Shown here in pieces: positions 42,562-50,767 of a stretch of DNA of 64,000 bases (position 1 is the stretch's first letter; every line of letters starts with the position of its first letter). The notes under the pieces are model-generated. The model saw only the letters and a program-made list of their open reading frames with translations, searched no databases and had not been told where the DNA came from. Source of the stretch: Bosea vaviloviae (GTDB lineage Bacteria; Pseudomonadota; Alphaproteobacteria; Rhizobiales; Beijerinckiaceae); the NCBI RefSeq assembly GCF_001741865.1, contig NZ_CP017147.1:3091001-3155000 (forward strand). Direction: 5' to 3'. A program made the position numbers and the translations under genes.

Positions 42562-43968
42562 TCAGCGGGTCATCCCCATGAAGCGGGGCAGCCACAGCGT
42601 CAGCTCGGGAATGAAGGTGATCGCAAACAGCGCCGCAAAGAGCGGGATCAGCCAGGGCAGGATCGCCATGGTGGTTCGCTCGACGGACAGTCCCGCGACG
42701 CGCGAGAGCACGAACAGCACCATGCCGAGCGGTGGATGCAGCAGCCCGATCATCAGATTAAGCGTCATGATCAGCCCGAAATGGATCGGATCGACGCCGA
42801 GCTTGAGCGCGATCGGCAACAGGATCGGCACGACGATGGTGATGGCGGCGATGGTGTCGAGGAAGCAGCCGATGAACAGCAGCAGCAGGTTCACCAGGAT
42901 CAGGAACACCCATTTGTTCTGGGTCAGGCCGAGGATGAGATCCGACAGGATCTGCGCCGTCTGCGAAACCGTCAGCAGCCAGGCGAAGATCGAGGCCGCG
43001 GTCACGATGAACAGCACGGAGGCCGTGGTCTCGATCGTGTCGAAGGTCGCCTTGGTCAGGCTGCGCATCGTCATCGAGCGATAGCGGACGAGGCCCAGGA
43101 ACAGCGACCAGATCACCGCCGCGGCGGCGGCTTCCGTCGGCGTAAACCAGCCCAGCGTCATGCCGCCGATCAGGATGACCGGCGTCATCAGCGCCATCAC
43201 GGCCGAGAAGTCGAAATAATAGTCCAGCGCCAGCAGCACGGCGAGCGCCAGCCCGATGGCGAGGTTCACGGACAGGCCCATCCAGACCAGCCCATAGGCG
43301 AGGATGGGAAAGCCGAACACGACGGCGACTTCGATGCCGGCCGTGCCGAGGTCGCGCAGGGAGAATTTGGCGTCGGAGCCCCAGCTGTAGATGCGCGCGA
43401 AGATCGCGACGGTGGCCATCATGAACAGCGTCATCACCACGCCGGGGATGACGCCGCCGAGAAAGAGTGCGCCGATCGAGGTGTTCGACATCATGCCGTA
43501 GATCACGAAAGGCAGCGAGGGCGGGATGATCGGCCCCAGCGTCGCCGAGGCGGCGGTGACGCCGACCGCGACCTCGGTCGAGTAGCCATGGTCCTTCATC
43601 GCCTTGATCTCGATCGTGCCGATGCCGGCGGCGTCCGCGATCGCGGTGCCCGACATGCCCGAGAAGATCACCGAGCCGATGATGTTCACCTGTGCGAGAC
43701 CGCCACGCATCCAGCCGACGAGCGAGACGGCGAAGGCGTAGATGCGCCCGGTCACGCCGGCGATGTTCATCAGGTTGCCGGCCAGGATGAAGAACGGCAC
43801 GGCCAGCAGCGGGAAGCTCTCGACGCCGGCGATCATGCGCTGGGCCAGGATGACGTCGGGCACCGTGCCGGAGATCAGGATAAAGGCCAGCGAGGCGACG
43901 GCCATCGCGATCGCGACGGGTACGCCGAGGACCATCAGGCCGAGAAAGGAGCCGAGGAGAATGAGCAT
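42562..43968 (-). CDS. TRAP transporter large permease (DctM type)
   Basis: 468 residues from ATG 43968. About 12 membrane helices, with FFILAGNLMN, SVIFSGMSGTAIADAAGIG, TLGPIIPPSLPFVIYG and FIGCFLDTIAAITIVVPILLP, the signature of the DctM family. It uses the ion gradient to import carboxylates delivered by the DctP protein. The gene starts 7 bp after the end of the small permease gene. Confidence 0.95.
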   Translation of the reverse strand: MLILLGSFLGLMVLGVPVAIAMAVASLAFILISGTVPDVILAQRMIAGVESFPLLAVPFFILAGNLMNIAGVTGRIYAFAVSLVGWMRGGLAQVNIIGSVIFSGMSGTAIADAAGIGTIEIKAMKDHGYSTEVAVGVTAASATLGPIIPPSLPFVIYGMMSNTSIGALFLGGVIPGVVMTLFMMATVAIFARIYSWGSDAKFSLRDLGTAGIEVAVVFGFPILAYGLVWMGLSVNLAIGLALAVLLALDYYFDFSAVMALMTPVILIGGMTLGWFTPTEAAAAAVIWSLFLGLVRYRSMTMRSLTKATFDTIETTASVLFIVTAASIFAWLLTVSQTAQILSDLILGLTQNKWVFLILVNLLLLFIGCFLDTIAAITIVVPILLPIALKLGVDPIHFGLIMTLNLMIGLLHPPLGMVLFVLSRVAGLSVERTTMAILPWLIPLFAALFAITFIPELTLWLPRFMGMTR

Positions 43969-43975
43969 GGCGGCC

Positions 43976-44554
43976 TCAGGCTTCCGAACCGTCGAAGGCG
44001 GACGGTCTTTCGAGAACGGAATAGCCGCGCTGCCAGTTGAGCCAGGCGACATGGACGGAGCGCAGCGTCATCAGCGCGAAGGCGAGGACGACGGCATAGA
44101 ACACCACCGATTTCGGGAACTGGATCGTGGTCATCATCTCGTCGGGGATCAGCGACGCGTAGCGATGCATCAGCACGGTCGCATAGGCGAAGAAGCCGAT
44201 GCGGACGATGTCGACGAAGCTGGCGAGCACGCGCCCCGCGCGTGGTGAGAGATAGCGGTAGAGGAAATCCACCTGGATATGGCGCGAGGCGCGCACGCAC
44301 AGCGACGCGCCCAAGAAGACCACGACGATCAGGGCGTAGATCGCGATCTCCTCCGTCCAGGCGAAGCTGTCGTTGAGGACATAGCGGGTGAAGAACTGCA
44401 GGATGACGCAGCCGACCATCACCCAGAAGGCGGCGAGCGTGATCCAGTCCTCGATGCCGTAGCCGCTGAGATCGGCGGGCGGGGGCGCCTCGTCGAAGAC
44501 ATGGGCGAGCTCGTCGCCGGTGACCTTGGTGTGGATTTCGGGCGTCGTTGTCAT
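43976..44554 (-). CDS. TRAP transporter small permease (DctQ type)
   Basis: 192 residues with four hydrophobic helices (WVMVGCVILQFFTRYV, EEIAIYALIVVVFLGASLCVR, then HIQVDFLY) as in DctQ subunits. An N-terminal ~35-residue acidic/proline extension precedes the first helix. It pairs with the large permease downstream. Confidence 0.93.
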   Translation of the reverse strand: MTTTPEIHTKVTGDELAHVFDEAPPPADLSGYGIEDWITLAAFWVMVGCVILQFFTRYVLNDSFAWTEEIAIYALIVVVFLGASLCVRASRHIQVDFLYRYLSPRAGRVLASFVDIVRIGFFAYATVLMHRYASLIPDEMMTTIQFPKSVVFYAVVLAFALMTLRSVHVAWLNWQRGYSVLERPSAFDGSEA

Positions 44555-44574
44555 GGACGGGTCCAGCGGCGGGT

Positions 44575-44965
44575 TGGGGCGACGGGTGAGGCGAAGTGCC
44601 GGATGAAGGGCGCGGGGAACCCTTTTCCCGGATGGGAGAAGGGCAGGGATGAGGGCCTGCCGCTGATTATCGAGGCGCGACCGCGCCGCAGCGCCGGCTT
44701 CACCCTGAAAGCGCAGGAGAGGCTGAGGAGCCGCTTGCGCGATCTGGTTGTCTGGCCTGCCCTCACCCCTGCCCCTCTCACTGGCCTCGGGCTTGCCCGA
44801 GTCCAGAACTTAAGTGTCGAAGTCGGGTGAACCCGACTTCGACGCGGGAGAGGGGTTCCCCGCGTCTGTCTCATTGCGTCCCCGCCCGCTGGATGCCTTC
44901 AACGAACGGGGCTTTTCAATCGGGCGCTCGCGGCGGACCGGACAGTCGGGGGCTTTTTCCGACCA
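44575..44965. repeat. Composite intergenic repeat with nested palindromes
   Basis: Inverted homologue of 8513-8731 plus 9996-10066. In this copy the loop of the cccctctc/gagagggg hairpin (44771-44857) is replaced by extra hairpins: CCTCGGGCTTGCCCGAG near 44786 and a perfect 13-bp stem GTCGAAGTCGGGT/ACCCGACTTCGAC at 44816-44843. It lies between dctP and dctQ-type genes, so it would be transcribed within the operon; no gene was seen in 44555-44997. Confidence 0.85.
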
Positions 44966-44997
44966 TGACGGGACGACGCGATGCCAGTCGCTGGAGC

Positions 44998-45984
44998 TCA
45001 GGAGCCCTGGCCGTCCTTGATCGCCTGGATCTTTTCCCAGTCGGCCTTGCGGTAGCCGAACTGCTCGAAGGTGACGTTCTTCTGGACGTTGGCGAGGAAC
45101 TCGGCCTTGTCGATCTCGGTGACCGCAATGCCCTTGTCCTTGAAGAACTGCACCAGCTTGATCTCGTCGGCCTGGATCTTCTTGGTGGTGCGCGCGGCCG
45201 CCTCCTGGGCGACGTCGTTGAAGATCTTGCGGTCTTCCGGCGAGAGCTTGTCCCAGAGCTGCTTGGAGGCGACCGTGTTGAGGTGGTCGACGATATGGCC
45301 GGTCAGGATGATGTTCTTCTGCACTTCGTAGAACTTCTTGGCCTCGATGGTGTTGAGCGGGTTCTCCTGCGCCTCGACCGTACCGTTCTGCAGCGCGAGA
45401 TAGACTTCGGCGAAGGCGATCGGCGTGGTGTTCGCGCCGCAGGCGCGCGGCATGGCGAGATAGGCCGGCACGTCGGGCACGCGGATCTTGAGGCCCTTCA
45501 TGTCGGCGCAGGATTTGATCGGCCGGTTGGAGGTGGTGTGGCGCGTGCCGTAATAGCTCACGGCCAGGATCTGGTGGCCGCTCTTCTCCTGATAGCCCTT
45601 GGCCATCTCGGCGAAGACGTCGCTTTTGACATAGGCGAGCAGATGGTCGGGCCCGCGGAAGGTGAAGGGGTAGTAGGTCACGCCGATCGGCGGGTAGGCG
45701 CGGGCTGCGAAGCTGGAGCCCGAGATGATCATGTCGACGGTGCCGAGCGTCAGGCCCTGGTTGATGTCGGTTTCCTTGCCGAGCTGCGAGGCCGGATAGA
45801 CGGTGATCTCGTAGCGGCCATTGGTGCGCTTCTTGATCTCGTCGGCTGCCCAGACGGACTCGGTGTGGAAGGGCTCGGAGGTCTCATAGACATGGGCCCA
45901 TTTCAGCTTGGTCTGGGCCTGCACGGGTGCGTTGAGCAGGCCGATGCCGGCGGCGAGCGCGGCAATGGTGACGAAGGTCTTCAT
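44998..45984 (-). CDS. TRAP transporter substrate-binding protein (DctP type)
   Basis: 328 residues from ATG 45984 (GGGAG upstream). Signal peptide MKTFVTIAALAAGIGLLNAP ends VQAQ. The DctP fold shows KLKWAHVYETSEPFHTESVW, ITVYPASQLGKETDINQGL, GLKIRVPDVPAYLAM with the conserved Arg that binds the ligand carboxylate, and NGTVEAQENPLNTI. It delivers an organic or sugar acid to the DctQM permease. A 440-bp repeat-rich gap separates it from dctQ. Confidence 0.94.
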   Translation of the reverse strand: MKTFVTIAALAAGIGLLNAPVQAQTKLKWAHVYETSEPFHTESVWAADEIKKRTNGRYEITVYPASQLGKETDINQGLTLGTVDMIISGSSFAARAYPPIGVTYYPFTFRGPDHLLAYVKSDVFAEMAKGYQEKSGHQILAVSYYGTRHTTSNRPIKSCADMKGLKIRVPDVPAYLAMPRACGANTTPIAFAEVYLALQNGTVEAQENPLNTIEAKKFYEVQKNIILTGHIVDHLNTVASKQLWDKLSPEDRKIFNDVAQEAAARTTKKIQADEIKLVQFFKDKGIAVTEIDKAEFLANVQKNVTFEQFGYRKADWEKIQAIKDGQGS

Positions 45985-46022
45985 GGTGGCGTTCTCCCTG
46001 GGTCGCTTGCGAACGAGTTGCG

Positions 46023-46868
46023 TCATTTCTGCCGTGGCGGACGCGCGCTGACGCTCGCTCGTCCGCTTGAGGTCTGGTTCTCGGAGACTTGCTTCTCGGA
46101 GACTTGGTTCTCGAAGGCCTGGTTCTCGGAGCTCTGGCCGTCGCCAAAGCTGCGCGAGAAACGCGCCTGCGAATTCTGGATGTGCCGGCGCATGGCGCGG
46201 CCGGCTGCCGCGCCATCGCCGGCGGCGAGCGCGTCGCGGACGAGGCCGTGCTCGGCCCAGGTTTCGCGCCATGACTGCTCGTCTTCGAAATAGCGGGCCA
46301 GCCGCGCAAAATACGGGTTGATCCGCTGATCGAAGAGTTCGCCGACGCAGCGCACCAGCACGCCGTTGCCCAGCGTGCCGGCGATCGTGAGATGGAACGC
46401 CCGGTCGAGCCGGATCAGTTCGTCGCTGCTGAGGCCGCCAGCGCCCATCCGGAGCAGGATCGCATCGAGCGCGGCGATGTCGCCGGGCGCGATGACTTTC
46501 GCCGCCTCCCGGCAGATGCCGCTCTCGATGAGCTCGCGGGCCTTGAGCAACTCGAAGGGGCCTTCGCCCTCGGGCTGGGCCGCCTTGCGGTGCGAGCTGG
46601 CGGGCTGATCGAGCACATAGATGCCCGAGCCCATCTTGATCCGCACGATCCCCTCGACCTCGAGCGCGATCAGCGCCTCGCGAACCGAGGGGCGGGAGAC
46701 CCCGAGCTTTTCGGCGAGTTCGCGCTCGGGCGGGAGGCGCGAGCCCACGCCGAATTCGCGCCGCTCGATCAGCCCGCGCAGCTGATCGGCGATCTGGCGA
46801 TACAGGCGCGGCGACTCGACCACTTCGAGCGGCAAAAACTCTCTCCCGGCGTTTCCTGGTCCCGACAT
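46023..46868 (-). CDS. GntR-family regulator, FadR/FCD type
   Basis: 281 residues from ATG 46868. Winged helix: RQIADQLRGLIERREFGVGSRLPPERELAEKL then GVSRPSVREALIALEVEGIV; FCD ligand domain with RLDRAFHLTIAG and AEHGLVRDALAAGD. The last ~35 residues are an unusual tail with repeated SENQ/SEKQ units, encoded by ~15-bp repeats at 46075-46135. It heads the TRAP operon and probably represses it until the acid is present. Confidence 0.92.
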   Translation of the reverse strand: MSGPGNAGREFLPLEVVESPRLYRQIADQLRGLIERREFGVGSRLPPERELAEKLGVSRPSVREALIALEVEGIVRIKMGSGIYVLDQPASSHRKAAQPEGEGPFELLKARELIESGICREAAKVIAPGDIAALDAILLRMGAGGLSSDELIRLDRAFHLTIAGTLGNGVLVRCVGELFDQRINPYFARLARYFEDEQSWRETWAEHGLVRDALAAGDGAAAGRAMRRHIQNSQARFSRSFGDGQSSENQAFENQVSEKQVSENQTSSGRASVSARPPRQK

Positions 46869-47172
46869 TGCGGGGATTTTGGCCAGTTGGTCAGGCCAAT
46901 TCGCGCCAAGTGACCATTCGTTAGCTCGTGTGTCAAGGCCACGGAGCCGAGCCGCTGGGGCATTTTCGAGCGAAGTGGACACCGGTTCGCGTGAAGAAAA
47001 CGCGTCAAAACGAAGATCAGGAGCAATTGAACGATCCGATCGGATCGGCGATTGCTCTGGCTGCATGATTTCGATGCCGAAGCTCAGCCCGCTCCAAGAA
47101 AATTGTACCCCAACGTCAATTGCACTCCCAGATAGGTCATGCCAGTTTTTGCGTTCATCGAAGGGGGAGTGG
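46869..47172. other. Divergent intergenic region, GntR / membrane protein
   Basis: 304 bp. It carries the GntR operator candidate at 46887-46899 and the promoter side of the membrane-protein gene. An ORF reading through 46879-47172 in the frame of that gene has no ribosome site and is not counted as coding. Confidence 0.5.
46887..46899. promoter_or_regulatory. Candidate operator of the GntR/FCD regulator
   Basis: TTGGTCAGGCCAA, an imperfect palindrome of the TTGGT-N-ACCAA type known for FCD regulators such as PdhR and LldR, 19 bp upstream of the regulator start. It would allow autoregulation of the whole TRAP operon. Confidence 0.5.
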
Positions 47173-47916
47173 ATGAGCAACGTTTTCGTCAGCGAACAGT
47201 CGGTGAGTGGTGCGCCATTTCGTGTCGGCGCCGTACTCGACAAGACTTTCACGGTTTTCACGCGCCAGTTCGGCAAGTTCATTCTGCTGGCGCTCATTCC
47301 GATGGCACCCTTGCTGCTGCTGGGCTTGCTCATGGGGGCCGGAAGCGGCGCGGGAGTCGGCCTTGCGGTTGCCGCGGGCGTCACAGCGATCGCGACCCTC
47401 GTGCTGCAGGTCATGGCGCAGGCGACGAGCCTCTACGGCGCTTTTCAGGAGATGCGCGGTCAACCCTTCACGATCGGCCAGTCCCTCCAGATCGGACTGG
47501 CCCAGACCATTCCAGTGATCGGTGTCTCGTTACTAAGCGGCCTCGCGGCCGGTCTTGGCATTATGCTTTTTGTCATACCGGGCGTCATCGTCATGTGCAT
47601 GCTGAGCGCCGCTATTCCGGCCTGTGTGATCGAGAAAACAGGCGTCATGGCAAGCCTGCGCCGAAGCATGGCGCTGACCAAGGGCTATCGCTGGCAGGTT
47701 TTCGGGCTGCTGATGCTCTCCTTTGTGATCGCCTTCATCGGAGGTTTCGTGCTCGCACGGATCGCCAGTGGCGGCTTGGTGGGCGAGCTTCTGAGCTTCG
47801 CCTGGCAGGTCATCGCCACCGCCTTCGGCGCGGTTCTTGCCGCTGTGATCTATCATGATCTGCGCGCGGCAAAGGAAGGCATCGACCTCGACAAGCTGGC
47901 GAATATCTTCGACTGA
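47173..47916 (+). CDS. Polytopic membrane protein of unknown function
   Basis: 247 residues from ATG 47173 with AAGGGGGAG upstream. After FRVGAVLDKTFTVFTRQFGKF there are about six hydrophobic helices (e.g. LIPMAPLLLLGLLMG, GIMLFVIPGVIVMCMLSAAIPACVIE). IEKTGVMASLRRSMALTKGYRWQVFG resembles the YciC/DUF975-like glycerophosphoryl-diester membrane family. Role unknown; it stands alone. Confidence 0.85.
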   Translation: MSNVFVSEQSVSGAPFRVGAVLDKTFTVFTRQFGKFILLALIPMAPLLLLGLLMGAGSGAGVGLAVAAGVTAIATLVLQVMAQATSLYGAFQEMRGQPFTIGQSLQIGLAQTIPVIGVSLLSGLAAGLGIMLFVIPGVIVMCMLSAAIPACVIEKTGVMASLRRSMALTKGYRWQVFGLLMLSFVIAFIGGFVLARIASGGLVGELLSFAWQVIATAFGAVLAAVIYHDLRAAKEGIDLDKLANIFD

Positions 47917-48017
47917 GGCTGCGTCTCAATCGGCTATCGGGATTATCGCCCGGGGTGTCGTGTGCGACGGATCCCCGGGCAGTCCGGAAACGGCATGGCT
48001 CTTGCTCGGCGCGGACG

Positions 48018-48041
48018 CCTTAGCTATATTCTTAGCTAAGG
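48018..48041. promoter_or_regulatory. Toxin-antitoxin operator palindrome
   Basis: CCTTAGCTA (48018-48026) and TAGCTAAGG (48033-48041) form a perfect 9-bp inverted repeat around TATTCT. It overlaps the AAGGAG ribosome site of the antitoxin gene. Phd/VapB antitoxins repress their own operon through such sites. Confidence 0.7.
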
Positions 48042-48049
48042 AGATGCCG

Positions 48050-48283
48050 ATGGCCCAGTTCTCGGTTCACGATGCCAAGACCAACCTGTCCAAGCTGATC
48101 GCAGACGCGCTTGAGGGTGCGGATGTCGTCATTGCCCGTGGCAGCGTGCCGGTGGTGCGTCTGGTGCCGGTCGCGCCACGCGGCAAGCGGCGCTTTGGAG
48201 CGCTCAAGGGAAAGATCGCCGTCGATGGGCGCTTTGACGAGCCGCTGCCCGAGACTGAACTCGGGGGCTGGAATCTCAGTTGA
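48050..48283 (+). CDS. Phd/YefM-family antitoxin
   Basis: 77 residues from ATG 48050 (AAGGAG 48038-48043). N-terminal FSVHDAKTNLSKLIADALEGADVVIARGSVPVVRLVP is the Phd/YefM DNA-binding fold; the C-terminal tail (GRFDEPLPETELGGWNLS) is the toxin-neutralising part. Its stop overlaps the toxin's TTG start. Confidence 0.93.
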   Translation: MAQFSVHDAKTNLSKLIADALEGADVVIARGSVPVVRLVPVAPRGKRRFGALKGKIAVDGRFDEPLPETELGGWNLS

Positions 48284-48666
48284 GGCTGCTGCTCGATACC
48301 CATGCCCTGATCTGGTGGCTGGCGGGTGATGAGACGCTGAGCCGCCCTGCGCGCGAGGCGATAGGGGACGAGGTCAACAGCATCGCCGTCAGCGCTGCCT
48401 CGGCCATGGAGATCGCCACCAAATTCCGGATCGGCAAGCTCCCGGATGCGGCGCTGCTGGCGCAGGATTTCGAGGCGATCATCGCCGATCAGGGCTTTGC
48501 CGAACTGGCGATCACCGTCCGCCATGCCCGGCTGGCCGGTGAGATGAACATTGCGCATAAGGACCCGTTCGACCGCTTGCTCATTGCCCAGGCTCAATCC
48601 GAGGACATGGTGCTGATTTCGAACGAAGCCCTCTTCGACGGCTTCGCAGTCAAACGCCTCTGGTAG
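48280..48666 (+). CDS. vapC: VapC-family PIN-domain toxin ribonuclease
   Basis: 128 residues from TTG 48280, which overlaps the antitoxin stop by 4 nt (TTGA), so translation is coupled. PIN acidic residues are in LLLDTHALIWW, SAASAMEIATK and KDPFDRLLIAQA. VapC toxins cut tRNA or rRNA when the antitoxin is degraded. The late AQSEDMVLISNE with a final Glu completes the active site. Confidence 0.95.
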   Translation: MRLLLDTHALIWWLAGDETLSRPAREAIGDEVNSIAVSAASAMEIATKFRIGKLPDAALLAQDFEAIIADQGFAELAITVRHARLAGEMNIAHKDPFDRLLIAQAQSEDMVLISNEALFDGFAVKRLW

Positions 48667-48702
48667 CGGGCTTCCGATCCCACACGATAATCGCGGCAGC
48701 CC

Positions 48703-49647
48703 TCAATCGACCGAACCTTGCGCCTGCCGCGATCGCGGCGGCGCCTGTCTGGCGACGGCGATATCCGTCTTGTCGGCGCGCCTGTGACCAAACAGCTGCT
48801 CGCGCTCCAGATGCGCGCGCTCGGCGGTGTAGAACTCTTGCAGGAACGTCAATGTATCTGCGGGCGATACCGGCTCGCTCCAACCGATCTTGCGGCAGAT
48901 CTTGCCGCAAACCTGCTGCTGAATGGCGTAGGTATCGGGCGAACCTGGGCGGCGCAGCAATTCCTCCAGGACATGGAGCTCGAAGGCTCCATAAGCGTCG
49001 AGCTGGCTGCGCGTGAAGACATAATGCGCCTGCGTCCGCGCCAGTTCGGCGAGCAAGGCGCGCTGGGGGACGGAAATCACCATCGTTCCCGCGATGAGGT
49101 CGCCGGCCCGCAAACGGTCGCGATTGAAGAATGGCAGAGCCGAGATCAGGACAACCCAACCGAAAAAGGCGGCTCCGGTCCAGAAGCCGTTGCCCGCAGC
49201 CATGACCGGCATCGTCAGGAAGAGGCCGAGCGGCAGGAATATCTCGACCTCTCGCGTCAGGTTGCGCGCGATGATCGCGCCTGGCAGCAAAGGGCCGCCA
49301 TTGCGGTCGATGACCCTGAGATGAGCGATGCGCTTGCCCGGCGTCGCGCCTTGGGTGACCAGCTCGAAATGGATGAAATAGAGGTTGCGCAGCAGAAACC
49401 CGAGAAACAGCACGATCGTCGTTGCGACCGGGCCGCTCATCTGCTCGAGGAACAGCAGACCCAGGATCAGGAAGAGCAGAATCGTCGCCAGCATCCAGAA
49501 CAGGAAGTCGATCAGGAAAGCAGTGAGGCGCTCGCCGGGATTGGCAATGTCGACCTCCAGCATCACGCCCTCGGGGCTGACGATGTCGCGGCGGTTGCGC
49601 GTGACGCCATCGAGGAAGCGATTGATCCGGTCAAGTCTCTGGGCCAT
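48703..49647 (-). CDS. RDD-family membrane protein
   Basis: 314 residues. Hydrophobic helices (DFLFWMLATILLFLILGLLF and onward) with the R-D-D landmarks ANPGERLTAFLIDFLFW and TPGKRIAHLRVID identify the RDD family. A soluble C-terminal part (DTYAIQQQVCGKICRKIGW) follows. It is the last gene of the MoxR cluster and overlaps the SpoIIM-like gene by 17 bp. Confidence 0.9.
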   Translation of the reverse strand: MAQRLDRINRFLDGVTRNRRDIVSPEGVMLEVDIANPGERLTAFLIDFLFWMLATILLFLILGLLFLEQMSGPVATTIVLFLGFLLRNLYFIHFELVTQGATPGKRIAHLRVIDRNGGPLLPGAIIARNLTREVEIFLPLGLFLTMPVMAAGNGFWTGAAFFGWVVLISALPFFNRDRLRAGDLIAGTMVISVPQRALLAELARTQAHYVFTRSQLDAYGAFELHVLEELLRRPGSPDTYAIQQQVCGKICRKIGWSEPVSPADTLTFLQEFYTAERAHLEREQLFGHRRADKTDIAVARQAPPRSRQAQGSVD

Positions 49648-50767
49648 GGCTCACATATCGGCGGTTGGAGAGGAAGTAAGCAGTCCAGAGCACGCCCGTC
49701 GCCGCGCCGATGGCCAGGCGCGCCGGCGTATCGGCGATCAGCTGTCGGAAGCCGCCTTCGATGAGGCCTGCCACGAACAGCATCAGCACGGCCCCGCCGG
49801 CCAGGCCAGCGGCAGCCCGTCCACTCTGCGCCAGGCTGTCGAGGCGTGAATGGCGGCCGGGAAAGAGGATTTTTTCGGCGATGACCAGCCCGCCGGCCCC
49901 GCACAGGATCAGCGCGCCGATCTCCGTGACGCCATGGATCGAGATCCAGCCGACGAAATCGTAGAGCAGGCCGCGATTATGATGCAATGCGAGGAACGCC
50001 CCGATTATCACCCCTTGATAGGCCAGCAACAGCAATGTCGGCACACCGCCGAGAATGCCGAGCCCGAAGGTCATGAGGCCGATCGTGGTGTTGTGCCGGA
50101 ACAGGAAATTGGCGAAGACGACGAAAGATTCGACGAAGCCCGGCCAGGGAGCGAAGATCTCCGTGTCGCGCAATTGTTTGGCGGTATTGCCTGGCCCGCG
50201 CCCGCCCGCCATCGCCTCAGGCACCAAGGCGCTGAACCAGCTCTCATTGGGTGCGACGAGCATGAAGCCGATGACGAGGCCGGCAATGATTGCAAGCGTC
50301 GCCAGCAGGATGTGCCAGCCGGCGGCCCGTACCGCCGCGGGAAATCCACGCCGCAGGAAGCCAAGCAGGGTTTCCAGCGTGCCGACGCGCGGTCCGTAGA
50401 CGATGAGGAAGGCCCGCAGCACCAAGCCTTCGAGATAGAGCACCAGATTGCGATCGAGCGCGATGGAACGCGCGACCGAGAGCGAGGACGCAGCCATGCG
50501 ATAGAGCTGTGGCAACTGCTGCAACTCGTCATCCGAGAGCCGTGTGATGCCCTTCTTCTCGGCGCGCGCGATCAGGCCTTCCAGCGTCCGCCAGGCCGGT
50601 TCCCGGCTCCTGCGGAAGTCAGCGCTGCGCAGCGAGACCTTGGGGACGAGCGCGGGCAGGGCGTCGTCGGATATCAGGCTCGTCTCTATAGCAGCCCCCT
50701 CTGCTTGATCATGAGATAGCGATTGACCAGGCCGACCGCCAAGCCGCGCGGCGGCACCTCCAGGCAA
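49631..50767 (-). CDS. SpoIIM/DUF95-family membrane protein
   Basis: Up to 378 residues. The C-terminal two thirds carry the stage II sporulation M fold: FVVFANFLFRHNTTIGLMTFGLGILGGVPTLLLLAYQG and ISIHGVTEIGALILCGAGGL. There is no ATG near the likely start; TTG 50767 overlaps the DUF58 gene by 82 bp, and a non-standard start near 50697 is also possible. A SpoIIM homologue in a non-sporulating organism is a known component of MoxR clusters. Confidence 0.85.
   Translation of the reverse strand: MPGGAAARLGGRPGQSLSHDQAEGAAIETSLISDDALPALVPKVSLRSADFRRSREPAWRTLEGLIARAEKKGITRLSDDELQQLPQLYRMAASSLSVARSIALDRNLVLYLEGLVLRAFLIVYGPRVGTLETLLGFLRRGFPAAVRAAGWHILLATLAIIAGLVIGFMLVAPNESWFSALVPEAMAGGRGPGNTAKQLRDTEIFAPWPGFVESFVVFANFLFRHNTTIGLMTFGLGILGGVPTLLLLAYQGVIIGAFLALHHNRGLLYDFVGWISIHGVTEIGALILCGAGGLVIAEKILFPGRHSRLDSLAQSGRAAAGLAGGAVLMLFVAGLIEGGFRQLIADTPARLAIGAATGVLWTAYFLSNRRYVSHGPET

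Noticed and set aside
42736..44040. Long plus-strand ORF (434 codons) opposite the TRAP large permease gene
   Set aside because: It is the antisense shadow of a clear dctM-type gene; the product is Arg/His/Asp/Gly-rich with no motif.
46879..47172. N-terminal extension of the membrane protein from 46879
   Set aside because: The extension has no hydrophobic or conserved sequence and crosses the GntR operator; AAGGGGGAG before ATG 47173 marks the better start.
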